Positions 30,118 through 41,799 of a stretch of DNA of 64,000 bases are shown here, one piece after another. Below the pieces are notes generated by a model, which did not search any database, was not told the DNA's origin, and saw only the letters and a list, made by a program, of their open reading frames with translations. Where the stretch lies: positions 1 to 64,000 of the forward strand of contig NW_025954986.1 in NCBI RefSeq assembly GCF_022376445.1, written 5' to 3'. Position 1 is the first letter of the stretch. Every line of letters begins with the position of its first letter. Source of the DNA: Fomitopsis serialis (lineage: Eukaryota > Basidiomycota > Agaricomycetes > Polyporales > Fomitopsidaceae). Both the position numbers and the translations under genes were made by a program.

Positions 30118-33100
30118 ATGAGCGGAACTCGTCGACGCATCAAACGTCCTCATGCCCACGTCGACGACATCCTCCCTCCTGCAGTCGCCATCACTCAAGC
30201 GGTCGTTGTCGAGCGAGAAGGTCCTGCCCAATACTCAGTACCTTTGACGCACCGTGAAGACGACTCTCCTGCGAAGAAGAAACCACGTCTCGCAAGCCCT
30301 CCCGCACAAGGCCCGAGCAAACCTCTGTCAGCGAACCCACAGGCGAGCAGCGGGACACCCGGTGCTTCGTCGAAATCAGGGGAGAAGCGTACGGTCAAAG
30401 TACGTTGATCGCCCGTTTCAAGACGTACTTGCAACTCACGTCTCTCACCACAGAATGGCATCTCGAAGACCTTGGAAGAGTGGAAGCCGCGATTCTCCCG
30501 TATCCTCGACGACATCCTCGCCGCCGAGGTCCCTTCAGGGATAGGCTCGCAGTGCGCTTGCGGAAAGGCACAAGCGACGGTGCGGTGCCGGGACTGCCTG
30601 CAGGCGCCCCTGCAATGCTGCGCATGCCTCGTCTCGTCGCACGTCCGCAACCCCTTCCATTGGATCGACAAGTGGACCGGCCGCTTCCTTGAGAAGGAGG
30701 ACCTCAGCAATATCGGCTTGGTCGTTCATTTGGGCCATAACGGTGAACCCTGTCGGTATCTTCGTGCCAGCTCGACCCCCATCACCTACACGATTACTCA
30801 TACCAACGGTATACATCGCGTACGCCTCCACGAATGTCATTGTCCCTACAAGCTCGATACAGTGTCTCAGCTCCTCCGTGCCGGCCTCTTCCCCGCGACT
30901 CTGGAGCGCCCGGAAAGCGCGTTCACCTTCGACGTGCTCAGGCAATGGGACCTTCATTTCCTGGCGTCAAAGAAAGGTGCCTATGACTTCTTCGAAGCCT
31001 TGCGTCGGCTCACCGACAACTCGGGCACACGCCCTGTCAAGGTGAGTGCCGCGTATGCCTTCCGATTTCTCATGTACTTACTGACGATTTCTCAGAGCCG
31101 ATATCGCGAACTCAATCTCATAGGACGCATCTGGCAACACCTGGTCGCGGAGAAAAGGGCCGGTCTCCATCATGGCCTCGAACTTCCCAATCGACGGGCC
31201 TCTACGACGGTCCCATGTTTTGCATGCCCATGGCCGAACTTCAACATGCCTGCAAATTGGAAAGATACTCCGCAGGATCTCGCGTAAGTAATTCACAAAC
31301 CGACGATGTATACGACTCATCATTCCATATGTCTACAGATATATCCACGCGTGCGAGCTCGGAGGCGACGGCAACCATGGCTTCAGAAAAAGCGCAAACG
31401 TGACGACCCGGATGATGTAAGTTTGTGTGAAGGAAAGGGGTACTTTGTCGACCCAATGAAGATGAAGACGTACCTTGACGAGATCGCCTCCGAGCCAGCC
31501 GTGAGTACTAATTCGTCCTTCTCGCTTGCCCGCGAACTTACGTGGTGTTAGCCCGAGACCTGCAGTGGGTTCAAAGTCGGACGGGCCCAACGGCCAGGCA
31601 AGTTCCGCAACTTGGAGGTCAGCGGTGTCGTAGCGGTGATATGCATACGGCATGGGTGCTTCCGGCCGGGGGCCATGGTGGACCTCCAGAAAGGCGAACG
31701 GTAAGTCAATTGTCCTCGCATGTGACCAGAGTAATTAACGAGAAATAACGACGAACTAGATATGGACATATGGACTTCGCGCTCGCAGGAGCCCTCGAGG
31801 GTCTCGACGAACTCCTGCACTTTATATTCACGTACGATGTCGTCTGCATATACGGCGTGAACCTACGCAAACGCTTCGGTGAGCGGTTTCCGCATCTGGT
31901 TCCTCTCCTCGAGCGCATGCAGCTGCTGTTACCGAAGCTCCACATGCTCGCGCACAAGGAGCTTTGTCAGATTGTGTACGCCCTCTGCTACTCGTGGGGT
32001 GCGGGTCTTTCACACGGAGAGAGCGTCGAGCATCCGTGGGCGGAGCACAACCAGGTCGGACTCAGCACTCGTGAGATGGGTCCCGGACACCGCCACGACG
32101 CCCTCAACGCCATTCACAATTACTGGAACTGGTGTAAAATGGAGTCCGCTGGTAAGTCAGTATTTTCTGTTCTATTCGGCGACTGAGCTCCACTGTCAGC
32201 ATCGTTCCTCGCGAGAAAACTCCGCGAAGCCTTCGCCTTACAGGAGCATAAGACGTCGCTTTACAACGCGCTCACGGAGCTTGCAGGAAACAAGGTGGTG
32301 GAGTGGAAGAAGCTGGACGTGGCCGAACCGGTCTCACTATCGACAGAGGCGAAGAAGGCGAAGACGAAGACGAAACCGAAGCGATCGAGCAAGGGCAAGA
32401 AGGCTGAACCTCAGCCTCTTCAGAGCGTGTACATGCTCGATGAAAGTAAAGGTACGTCCAAACTTGGTAATATACATTATGACGAAACGTCGTACTCACG
32501 CCCATTCAGTTCCAAGCGCAGGGAAGGTGTATGAAGACCTCGTGAAGATGGAAATCACACCCAAGGGGAAGTTCGCGGCCGCAGCAGCAGACAAGGTACC
32601 ACAGGGGACGACAAACTTCTTCATTAAGGCACTGGATCTTGAGAAGCGACAGTAAGTCTACGTACATCCCAATAAGGAGCTGGATTGACGCCGTCTGCAG
32701 GTACGAACTTCGTACGAAACTCAAGAAGGCGTTAAGAGGCCATGCCGAACTGGTGGAGGACGACTCGGGGGTCGCTGGAGTCGGCACCGAGCGACGTGTG
32801 CTACGTCGTGAATTGGAGAAGTGGCGCGACCTTCAGAGCTCGCTCATGCCTCACATCAACTTCCCAGACGTCGACGGCGACGACGGCGATGACGACGATC
32901 ACGACGACGACGACGACGACGGGGGTAGCGGTCGGCCTGAAGACGAGCCTCTCGCCCTCCCATCCGACTTCTCGGCAGCTGAGCGCAACACGCTCGGCCT
33001 GGAGGCGCAGGCGGTCTTCGAACGCCGTGTTCGACATGGCCGTGCGTACGACCTTCTCGCTGCAGTCAAAGAGTCTATCAATCACCAGGGCGCATTCCTC

Positions 33101-33837
33101 GAGGACAAACAAAAGCACGCGCGTGGTCAGAAAGACAACACTCGCTCTCAAAAGCAGGTGTCCAACGCGACCGCACGCACGCGCATGCTGGCCGGGCTCT
33201 ACAATTACAACCGCGACCGCCTCATTGCATTGAGCGATGGCATTGCGGAGGACGTCCTACAGGCGATCAACATGGAAACGGACCTCAAGAGTAAGAATTG
33301 GCGCAAGCCGCGACAGCAAGGGGACAGCCGCGAAGAACGGGCATGGATCTGGACGGTCGTCCCCCGTGGACGACCGAAGACGATGCGGAAGCATGGGAAC
33401 TCGAAGGCGAGTGGTTCGTCTATCCCAATTGCTAGTACTAACAACTCGCTACTAGTCGACCGGGTACAATGGTTCCGCGCTCGGGCGGAGGTGAAGCGAG
33501 TGAACGAGGAAATCAACAAGCTTCATGCCGAGTTCAAGAGGACGATCCTCGGTTTCAAGAACATGTCTAGAGCTTGGGAACAGGTCTCGGCGAAGGCAGG
33601 GTTGTCCGATGGGGCGAGAGCGTATGCGCTGAGGAAAGTGAATATGTTCAACAAGCTAAGCGTCCAATGCGCGGACGTTTTCGGGACTACACGAAAGGAT
33701 GCCGCAGAGAAGTGGGACTACTCGATTGTAAGTTCCAATTAATGATGCGGGCACCGACTCATGTTCATTCCCTCCAGTCCTCAAGTACATCCACGCCAGC
33801 TGACACCGGCCAGGGGAAGGGGAAGGAGAAGGAGTAG
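30118..33837 (+). pseudogene. KDZ transposase of element 1, frameshift after the DGN motif
   Basis: Cut-and-paste type transposase of the KDZ superfamily. In order: basic N-terminus (AKKKPRLASPP), CxC2 cluster (CACGKAQATVRCRDC, CCACLVSSHVRNPFHWIDKW), YDFFEALRRLTDN, CFACPWPNFNMP, GDGNHGFR (first catalytic Asp expected here), CIRHGCFRPGAM, IFTYDVVCIYG, HGESVEHPW with GPGHRHDAL, then coiled-coil and acidic C-terminal exons (DVDGDDGDDDDHDDDD) ending EKE at 33837. At least nine introns of about 50 nt. After GFR the frame is lost: five A at 31387-31391, where six would lead into KKRKRDDPDD and the rest of the core. So the gene is broken, unless the ribosome slips there or the assembly has dropped a base. 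Confidence 0.88.
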
Positions 33838-33931
33838 GGAGAAGGAGAAGTCGTGGTGCGGTAGGGTGGATGCGAAGGATGGCGATGCTAGGTGAGTACG
33901 TACTATGTATGCTTCGTCAATGTGCTTCCTC

Positions 33932-34070
33932 TTCTCTACCCGCCACCCCGCTATCGACGTCGCCGTCCTACCCGCCACCCCGCTATCGTCGTCGCCGTCC
34001 TACCCCCCATCCCGCTATCGTCGTCGCCGTCCTACCCCCCATCCCGCAAGCGTCGTCGTCAACACCGAGC
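33932..34070 (+). repeat. Minisatellite, about 32-bp unit, four copies
   Basis: Tandem units of CCTACCCGCCACCCCGCTAT followed by CGTCGTCGCCGT, copies 3 and 4 with CCCCCCATC replacing CCGCCACC. It sits between the KDZ stop and the right TIR. Confidence 0.75.
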
Positions 34071-34561
34071 TTCGTTGAAGCTCCATGCGCAGCGCTAATG
34101 CTCGCCACATTGATATTTACGCGTCGACACGCACCCTGTCTGACTGCGTGCTTTGTACGTCGAGCTCACTGGTCTTCTTCTGTCAGGTATCTACAGCAAT
34201 GCGTTGTAGGAGGCTGAGGGGGCGGGGCGTGGGCGATGGCAGTATCTAGGTGAGTCGAGTTCCGTCTCGACCTATGCATGCTTCGACGGGTCTACTGCCG
34301 GTGCTCCTGCGTTGTCATTCGCTCAGTGACCGCATCCGGTGGTTTGTGGCCGTGGCATGTGCGCAGTACGGTCGCGCGGTCATTTATTGTGTATTAATGT
34401 TTATTGCTCCGCACAGGGATTGTTTTCCGAGATCCTCGAGTGCGTTGATGCGACGATCGTGTGGATGCGAGGGGTGACAGCTGGATTAGTCGCGAGCTAA
34501 TCGAGGATTACTGGCGAGCTAATCGAGTGACTTACGATGGCTCAGCTATGGCATTGGGAAG

Positions 34562-35638
34562 TAATCTACTGTCTTCGTGACTGATTCCTTATGGCTTAGT
34601 ATGTACTCAGAGTGTTTCTTCTTGGTTGATTTGTACTGGCTTAGCATGTCTTCGTGGTTGATCAGTAGTGGCTTAGCATGTCTTCATGGTTGATTAGTAG
34701 TGGCTCAGCATGTTCTTAGGATCAGTTTGGTAATGGATTAGGGATTGGTGGAATTGTCTCTGTGTGACTTAAGAGTGGATTGAGTTGAACTTTAAACTGA
34801 CTTAATATTGATTGAGTGGTGGATTATGCTGCAACTCACAATTGACTTTGTAGTGTATTAGCATTAACTGAGACTGTCATAGACAGGATTAGCAATGGAT
34901 AATGTTTTGACTTAGGATTGACTTTGAAGTAGTTAGCACTAAGCCATACTGTCATGAACAGGATTAGCAATAGATTGGGATTTGGTTTAAGACACATGAG
35001 CATTGTTAAGCACTGTCTTGAGACAGGATTAGGACTGGTATATTTTGTCTTAGTACATAGATTAGCATAGGATTATGAACATTCACATGGGTTACATTGG
35101 ATTGGAACTGGATCAAAAATACTCAAGTCATGATTTAGCATTGATCAGCAGGGGATTAGACATGGATTGAGCATGACTTAATGAAGATTAGTGTTCATCT
35201 CAAACCTACTTAGCCTCAACTACTTGTGAATCTATTGCCTAAGTTATGGCTAAGCATGGCTAATCTATGGTTAGGAAATGATTAGACATGGGTCAGATGT
35301 TACTTAGCCAAGATTAATCCTCTGAGGATTAGCTTCATTGATCCTATATGGGTAATTAATTGGCTAAGCAGTTTCTCAGCAAGTCTCAGCAATGGATAAA
35401 CTATGGCTAATCTATGGTTAAGTGTGTATGGATTAGCTGTACTGATTGTCCTTGGCTAAGCAAAAAGTCTAAGCAATGGATGAACAATGGATAATCCATG
35501 GTTAAACCTGTATGGATTAGCTGTACTGATCCTGCTTGGCCAAGCAACTGGCTAAGCCATAGCTTAGCACAGGATTGGGTTAAATGTGTATGGCCTTTAA
35601 GTTGATCTAAAATACAATATTGATTCAAACTTAATCCG
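34562..35638 (-). repeat. Right TIR of element 1
   Basis: About 1.08 kb, inverted copy of the left TIR, with the same CTAATCC/GGATTAG and GGCTTAGC motif arrays. Identity is very high in the outer 900 bp and drops in the inner tandem units (34600-34720). DNA at 34071-34561 between the minisatellite and TIR shows no gene. Confidence 0.9.
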
Positions 35639-35646
35639 ATTTAAAT
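35639..35646. repeat. 8-bp target site duplication, right (ATTTAAAT)
   Basis: Matches 7107-7114. Its last two bases form part of the ATG of the gene starting at 35645. Confidence 0.7.
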
Positions 35647-38600
35647 GACATCACTGCAGAAACGCGACCTCGACGTCCTCAATCTCCGCCTGGAGGAATG
35701 GCGGAAGCTTCCGGAGGATGGCGAGCAGCGAGGGGAGATTGTCGCCGAGGCCGTTGACAAGCTAGGGAAGATCAGGGGGTACCCCCTTGACAATGTAATG
35801 CGAGAGGTAGGTACCACTCTACCTGCAGTGTATTCATACTCATTTTCTGCAGGAAGTTGGGCAGTGGTTCGCTAACCACGAGACCGACACGGAGGATAAG
35901 GAGCCGGTGAGGAAGGACCTCATCAAGCTCGGCAAGGACCTCTCATGGCGCACGGTCTGTGCCCAAGCTCATGAGCAGGAGCTGGAAGAGCTGATAAAGA
36001 AGCATGGGAACGGGAGGGAGAAGGACACGAAGCTGTATCCGTCCATCTACCAGACTGCGCTGAAGGAGCTCTGCGACGGAATTCGCCCCCTCGACGAGGC
36101 GAAGTACCGGAAGACCGCCGCCGAGTACAACGCCACCGTGTGGCCGAGGGAGTACCAGTACAAGCACCTCGCTAGGCACGGCAACGGGATGGTGTCCGAG
36201 TTCGTTCAGCTGATGTGGAGGAAGTGTGGGGTGAGGGTGTTTGTGCTCGGGGCGTACTTGAGAGAGGACGGACAGACGGGGAACATGCAGTACGTGTAGT
36301 GTCCAGACGCATTGGACATGTAGAAAGATGACGAGGACTAGATGGGACTATAACAATGCGTATCCTCGCAGCGGACCAGGCACCGAGCCACCAAATTTTA
36401 TCCAGGTCTTCAAAGATTTCCGGCGGGGCAACACGTACGAGATGTGGAAGAAGTACGCCGAGGACGCATTCAGTGAGTGTGCCCAACATATGCTACGTGC
36501 TTGGTGCTCAACGTATTCGCTCAGACGCCAACGGGTTTGAAGGCGAGGAGAGTATCGTCCCATCGAAACTGATCGACCGCATCGAGTGGAAGTTCGACGA
36601 TGACGGGTATCCCATCCTCCCGCCGGCCGATCACGAGTGCTTCAAAAAGACCGATCACAAGCGTATGTTCCTGAGTACGTTTGTCCGCATGACATACGGT
36701 GAGCGCAATGAGTCCAATTCCCTATGGCCGGCCACTCACCTCGGAGAATACAATAGCTCATTACACCCGGCGCGAGAACATCAGGGTGCCGTGGCAGTCC
36801 CTGTCGGAAAAGTCGGAGGAGTTCTTCGAGGACGGCTATCTGCCGGCCGGCGTTGTTCTCAGCGACCCGAACAAGATCCGCGCTGGGGACCTCGATGCGG
36901 TCCTTCGTCACTGGCGTGTGAGGCAGGATGCCGACGACGGAGAACCTGTGCTCCGCTTCAAGGCTTGGAGGAACGCGGCGAAACAGATCGTGGAGGTCGA
37001 GGACGAGGAGGAAAGGGTGAGCTCACCATCTCCGGCGCCCAAGCCTAAGCGGAAGCCCCAACCTAAGCCGAGACGCCGCCGTGCTTCCCCGGCCGCCCGA
37101 CGTGCCTCTCGCCGAGCCAAGTCAGACACGCCGGTGGACTCCTCCGACCAGGAGGCCTCGAGTGTGGACTCTGATGCTGTGGGCCATGGGTCGTTGTTCG
37201 AACCCGCCAAGGACCTCGATGGTGCCTCCAGTGACGAGGAGAGCCATGACGAGGACTCTGATCACGCCCCCGAGGAGGTCGTGGTGGCCCGACCGAGCAA
37301 GGGCAAGGGCCGGGCGGTGATCGCTGCCTCCAGTGACGAGGACGACGAGGAGGCTGTCCCGATGCAGACGAAGACGAAGGAAGGCCGAGGAGGAGGTCCA
37401 TCTAAGGGGGCTCCGAAGAAAGGTGGACAGTCGGTGGGTGGAAAGAGTGCAGGGGGCGGGGCAGAGAAGACCAGCAAGGGGAAGGATAGCGCGAGATCCA
37501 CACAGTCGGCCGGCGCATCACGCAACCAGGCCGCCGGTGACCAGCCGGTGGTTAGCACAGGGTCGGCCGAGCAGTCGGCCAAGCCAAAGTCTGGCGGTCG
37601 TGTGTCCAAGAAGAACCGTGGTTAGTCTCATCACAACGGGCGACTCGTGTACACAAAGCTAACATCCTTATACTATTGTGCAGACACCGTGGCCGAGGGT
37701 AACGACGAAGACGCCGGCGAAGAGGGCGATGTCCCGGTGCAAGCTCCGGCCCCCGCAAAAGCACCGAAGCCAGCCACGGCGAAGAAGTCTACCACGGCCC
37801 GCCCAAAGCAGTCAACCAAGAGTGACAGCGACGCCGAGGATAACGAGGAAGCGGATTCGCCAGCTGCCGGTCCGTCATCTCATTTCTACAGAGGGACAAC
37901 TTGCTGACATCACAAGCAGGCCCGCCGAAGAAGAACACCGCCGGCGCCGAGCCGAGCGGTAGCAAGCCCGGCCCACGCATTCAGAAGGGCAGTCCGGCGA
38001 AGGTCGCCTCGGATGTGGATGCCCGGCGCAAGTTCTTGCAGGTTCTCTGTGGCGATGACGAGATTGGCAAGATGGTGAAGGCTGCTCTGAAGCTTGTGAG
38101 TAACATCCTGTACTCCCTCCGAAAAGCATGCTCACTCAATCGTACCAGCCTGACACCGGGACTTGGCACTCGACAACCAAGTGGGAGTGGGCCAGCTGGT
38201 CGTACCGCCGAGCAACGTGCCCCTCCTCCATCCACAACGACAAGAAGGAACTGACACAGTTCCGCCGATGGCTCACAACGATGGAATCGTCCCTCGGCGA
38301 GAATGTCATGGCGCGCGATGATGGTCTGCTAGTAACACTGGCTGTGGGTATGCTGATCCACGACATCGAGAGCAAGGACGTCGCCCCGAGCTTGAACCAC
38401 GGAGTCCCGCAGTATGTGCTCGATTCCCACTTGGATGCTGCAGTTGCCACGGACCTCGTCAAGCGTTGCAAGAAGATTCGGGCTCGCTGGGAGGCAGGAT
38501 CCGCCACTGGTTCCAAGCGGCCCTCAGCTGCGGTCGATGACGAAGAGCTCGGGACTGGGAAGCGGACGAAGAAGCCCCGCACCGAGCCTGGGCCGCCGGC

Positions 38601-38718
38601 CAGGTCATCCAAGCCCTCAGGCAGCAAGGCCCGGTTAAGCGTGGCTCTCGGGGGAAAAGTAGACAGTCTGTACACGCATTGTATTTACCACCGACGCATT
38701 CACGAAATCACATTATGA
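35645..38718 (+). CDS. KDZ-linked accessory protein, family A (outer cluster)
   Basis: Function unknown. ATG at 35645 (MTSLQKRDLDVLNLR) is preceded in frame by TAA. Introns with good borders lie at about 35810-35855, 36289-36341, 36473-36528, 36700-36759, 37625-37682, 37871-37919 and 38096-38150. Segments shared with family A of elements 1 and 2: GQWFANHETD, KLYPSIYQTALKEL, KYRKTAAEYNATVWP, VRVFVLGAYLREDGQ, FDDDGYPILPP, FLSTFVRMTY, and LSDPNKIRAGDLDAVLRHW. A long Lys/Ser/Asp-rich middle (KPKRKPQPKPRRRR) follows, then a second folded part from 38040 (FLQVLCGDDEIGKMVKAALKL, WEWASWSYRRATC). No break was seen in the coding part, but element 1 now separates the gene from its upstream flank at 6900-7106, so its promoter is displaced by 28.5 kb. 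Confidence 0.8.
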
Positions 38719-38733
38719 CGTTCCGTGTATCTC

Positions 38734-39055
38734 ACAGTGCAGCCAACATGACAGGCACCGGCCGGCGGTCACTCGGGCCGAGACTTTTCACAAACTCTCG
38801 GCCCGACGATTTCACCGAACTCTCGGGCCGAGCGCGATGAAAGCTCTCGGTGGTCACAATGTAAACAAACCACACTAAAGCTACCATGTATTCAACAGTG
38901 CAGCCAAAATGACAAGCACCGCCCGGCGGTCACTCGGGCCGAGACTTTTGACAAACTCTCGGCCCGACGATTTCGCCGAACCCTCGGGCCGAGCACGATG
39001 CAAACCTCTCGGCGGTCACAATGTAAACACACCACGCTGAGGTCAACATAGATGG
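38734..39055 (+). repeat. 161-bp tandem duplication between convergent genes
   Basis: Two copies (start 38734 and 38895) each beginning ACAGTGCAGCCAA and containing CTCGGGCCGAGACTTTT, CTCTCGGCCCGACGATTTC and GGTCACAATGTAAAC. CTCGGGCCGAG is an 11-bp near-perfect palindrome. The remaining DNA from 39056 to 39344 repeats CTCGGCCCGG motifs but has no gene. Confidence 0.85.
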
Positions 39056-39344
39056 TTGAGCAGCAGATGGACTGTGAATTACACAGTGGTCACAATGTAA
39101 TCTTGGACTTTCTGAGGTGTGGGTCATGGACCGACATATCGACTTGATGTCTCGGCCCGGGCAAAATGCGATACTCTCGGCCCGGCAGTTCTTACAAGCA
39201 CTCGGCGGGGGAGAAACTTCCTGTTAAGTGTACTCAGCCGACATTCTCAAGTTCATGTGTCATTTCATTGTAAGTGTGCAGCGGAAGGCGATACATTGTA
39301 CAGAGTGGTAATTACATTAGCGCAGCCTACACGAACTCGGACCC

Positions 39345-41789
39345 TTACTTTGCTTGGCCCGGCGCATTCCCCTCGTCAACATCCATCGCATTCTCGTTCG
39401 CCGGGTGATTCTCCTCGGGGACTGACGACGGCACACTCGCTTGAGTGCTGTTGAGGGCCGGAGCTGAGACCGACGGCAGTGGGAAAAGTGGGCGCGGGAC
39501 GAACCTTGCCAAGTTCGCTCGGATACCATCCAGAACAGCCGGGGGGGTCGCGTGTGTGTTCCCAGCAGGAATGGGGTCCGCCGAGGCTGCCGGCTCTGAT
39601 CGGGCAGTCTCGGCAGACCCGGTCACCTCGTCTTGCCCAGCAGGCACCTCCAGACCGCCGGCCATGCTGACATTCGGGGGCGGAGGGGCTGGGGACATGG
39701 GCCCAGCGGCGGAGCCGGTCACCTCGCCTTGCCCAGAAGGAACGTCAGGTCCCCGCCCACGGTGACATTCGGGGGTGGAGGGGCTGGGGACATGGGCCCA
39801 GCGGCGGAGCCGGTCACCTCGTCGTGCCCAGCAGGGACCTCGGGACCTCCGGCCACAGAGTCATTCGGGGCGGAGGGGCTGGGGATGCGGGACCAGCGAC
39901 CTCTACAGGGTCAGTCACCTCGTCGCGAGGCTCCGGCACGTCTTGCGCACCGGGTGGGGATTCGCCGAGGTCACCATGCGACTCAGTGGACGAGTCGTCC
40001 GATTCATACGCGGGGCCCGGGTCCGCACCTCCGGGATATTGAGGAACCGCGCCGACAACATCTGGTCGGCCGGCTCATGCTCTTCCAGCATCTCCTTGAT
40101 GAGCTCGCGGTAGTCCACGTTCTCGCTGTCGAGGATTGCCCGGGCTGTTGGAAAGCATTAGCATTAAATTTTCAAAACACATTGAGGACTTACCGAGAAT
40201 TTCCTGACGTGCTCGCATAGCACGGTCCCTGGCCTCCATCGACTCAAGCCGCTCCCGGAGGTCCCGGACATTCGATTGGAGCTCGCGGATGCGCAGCGCC
40301 GCGAGTGTTGGATTCAGGTCGTCCTCCTGGAGGACATCGATGGGGCCCCCGAACTCCACTAACTCACGCTTCCTGTCAGCGACTAGAATGGGATAGATGC
40401 GACCTGCATCATCAGCACACAATACGAGAATGAGACGTACATGCACTTACAATGTCGGCGACGTCCCGGCAGGACCCTTCGTCTTCCTCGTACGCACGGG
40501 CTTCTGCTGGACCTCAGAGCTGGGCCCAGCCTCCGCGTTTTCCTGAGGCGCCGGCGTAACGGCCGGCGGTTGTTTGACCGCCTTCTGCGCCTTCTTGCCA
40601 GCCTTCTTGGCGATGGTTGTCGGTCGCCGAGAAGGTGTACCCGCCCGTCGAGAGCTGCGCCGGCTGCCGTGAGACGTGACCGAGGCAGTGTCAGCCCGGT
40701 CGAGCTCGTCGTCAGTCGTGGGCGGAGCTTCCGCCTCGCTTTGCGGCTCGTCGGTGCCCTCGGACTCTGTGCCAGAGCCGGCCGAGGATCGTCTCTTCGA
40801 GCCCTTGCGCCCCGGGACTTCTTGGGCTTAAACGTGCCCTCGGTGTCGATGGGCTCGCACTTCACCTTCTTGACGTTGCAATAGTCGCATGCCGGCGGTG
40901 GGTCCTTCATGGTGCCGTCCTTCTTGAATTCGTAGCCGTCCGGTGTTGAGATATAGCATGGGAACCCTTGCATTGTGTGCACGGGTCGGGCTGCGTAAGA
41001 TGTGAGTCGCGATGACACCAGGCGGTATAAACTCCTTCTCACGCCGGTGGACGAGCTGCCGAACCTTCCCTCCACGTACTCCATCTCGAACTTGGCCCGC
41101 TCGCCGTGGACCTCCTCTGTCTTCTTCACGAGGATGCCCTTCGGCGGCTTTGAGCCTGGTATAGATGACGGTTAGAGTCCAACAATGGCAAGCTGAACAC
41201 GACGTACCTTTTGCCCGCTTTTTCTTCGGGCGTTCCTCCTCATCCATCTCCTCCTCCTCTTGCTCGGTCTCCTCGTCCAGATGTCCAGCCGCCCGCTCGT
41301 TGTCGCCTTGCTCATCCTCGGGTGATCGCGCGCGCTGTTTGCCCTTTGATTTGCGCGTAGGAGTCGGCGCCCGCTTGCGCTTGGTACCCGACGATTCGGT
41401 CCGTCCAGGGCCCGGCTTCTTCTTGCTCGACGCGGTGTTTCTAGTCTTGCGAGGTGGGGTCTTCTCGACCTCGTCGACATCCATCCCGTCCTCCTTCACC
41501 GGGACCTCCTCCTCACCGTCGGAATCCGCCGCTAAGTCCTGGAAGCGCACCGTCGTCGAAGGCTGACGAGACGGGCCGGGAACGGGGGTCGGCGAGCGAG
41601 GGCGTTCAGGGAGGCCAGACGGCGCACAAGGATTGCGCCACGCCGAGGTGAGGACCCGTGGATCGTCCGGACGGATGCGGGACAGTTTGAGGCCTTCCCT
41701 CGGCGAGTGGTCCAGCTCGAGAATCGCTGAGAGCAGGAACAGCGGCACCATCGGCCGCTGCTCGGGACAATAGTTGGGGGGAACCCAAA
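39345..41789 (-). pseudogene. Main part of accessory gene with CxxC cluster, split by element 2
   Basis: Unrecognised protein, transcribed leftward. From the element 2 border: VPPNYCPEQRPMVPLFLLSA, KLSRIRPDDPRVLTSAWRNP, a long basic/acidic linker (KKKPGPGRTESSGTKRKRAP, HLDEETEQEEEEMDEEERPKK; likely nuclear), GRFGSSSTGV, CYISTPDGYEFKKDG, then PACDYCNVKKVKCEP, which looks like the first half of a Zn2Cys6 cluster. Next come a coiled coil (LRIRELQSNVRDLRERLESM) and DSENVDYRELIKEMLEEHEP. The C-terminus is repeat-rich and ends NAPGQAK at 39345. The 5' exons lie at 54954-55334, on the far side of element 2, so the gene is interrupted. The exact ancestral junction frame could not be rebuilt. Confidence 0.72.
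39671..39957 (-). repeat. Coding minisatellite, about 96-bp unit, three copies
   Basis: Units starting near 39671, 39766 and 39862 (CATTCGGGG..GGAGGGGCTGGGGA..) encode Gly/Pro/Ala-rich repeats in the C-terminus of the minus-strand gene. The 96- and 95-bp spacings differ by one base, so the reading frame through the array is uncertain. Confidence 0.75.
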
Positions 41790-41799
41790 TACTATTCAA

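Larger units (their letters stand above)
7115..35638. mobile_element. Element 1: giant KDZ transposon with 1.1-1.2 kb TIRs
   Basis: The 5' sequence CGGATTAAGTTTGAATCAAT at 7115 is repeated in reverse complement at the right end (35638 leftward), and the match continues for more than 1 kb with small indels. Between the TIRs lie a KDZ transposase near the right end, transcribed toward it, and cargo genes transcribed toward the left end. An LTR retroelement (13056-26306) is nested inside. Without that insert and its 4-bp duplication the element would be about 15.3 kb, close to element 2. The TSD and KDZ gene support mobility of this whole unit in the past; the transposase now carries a frameshift, so it may need help in trans. 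Confidence 0.88.

Noticed and set aside
7115..35638. Starship-type giant element
   Set aside because: Starships lack long TIRs and carry a DUF3435 tyrosine recombinase at one end; none is visible, and a KDZ transposase with TIRs explains the unit.
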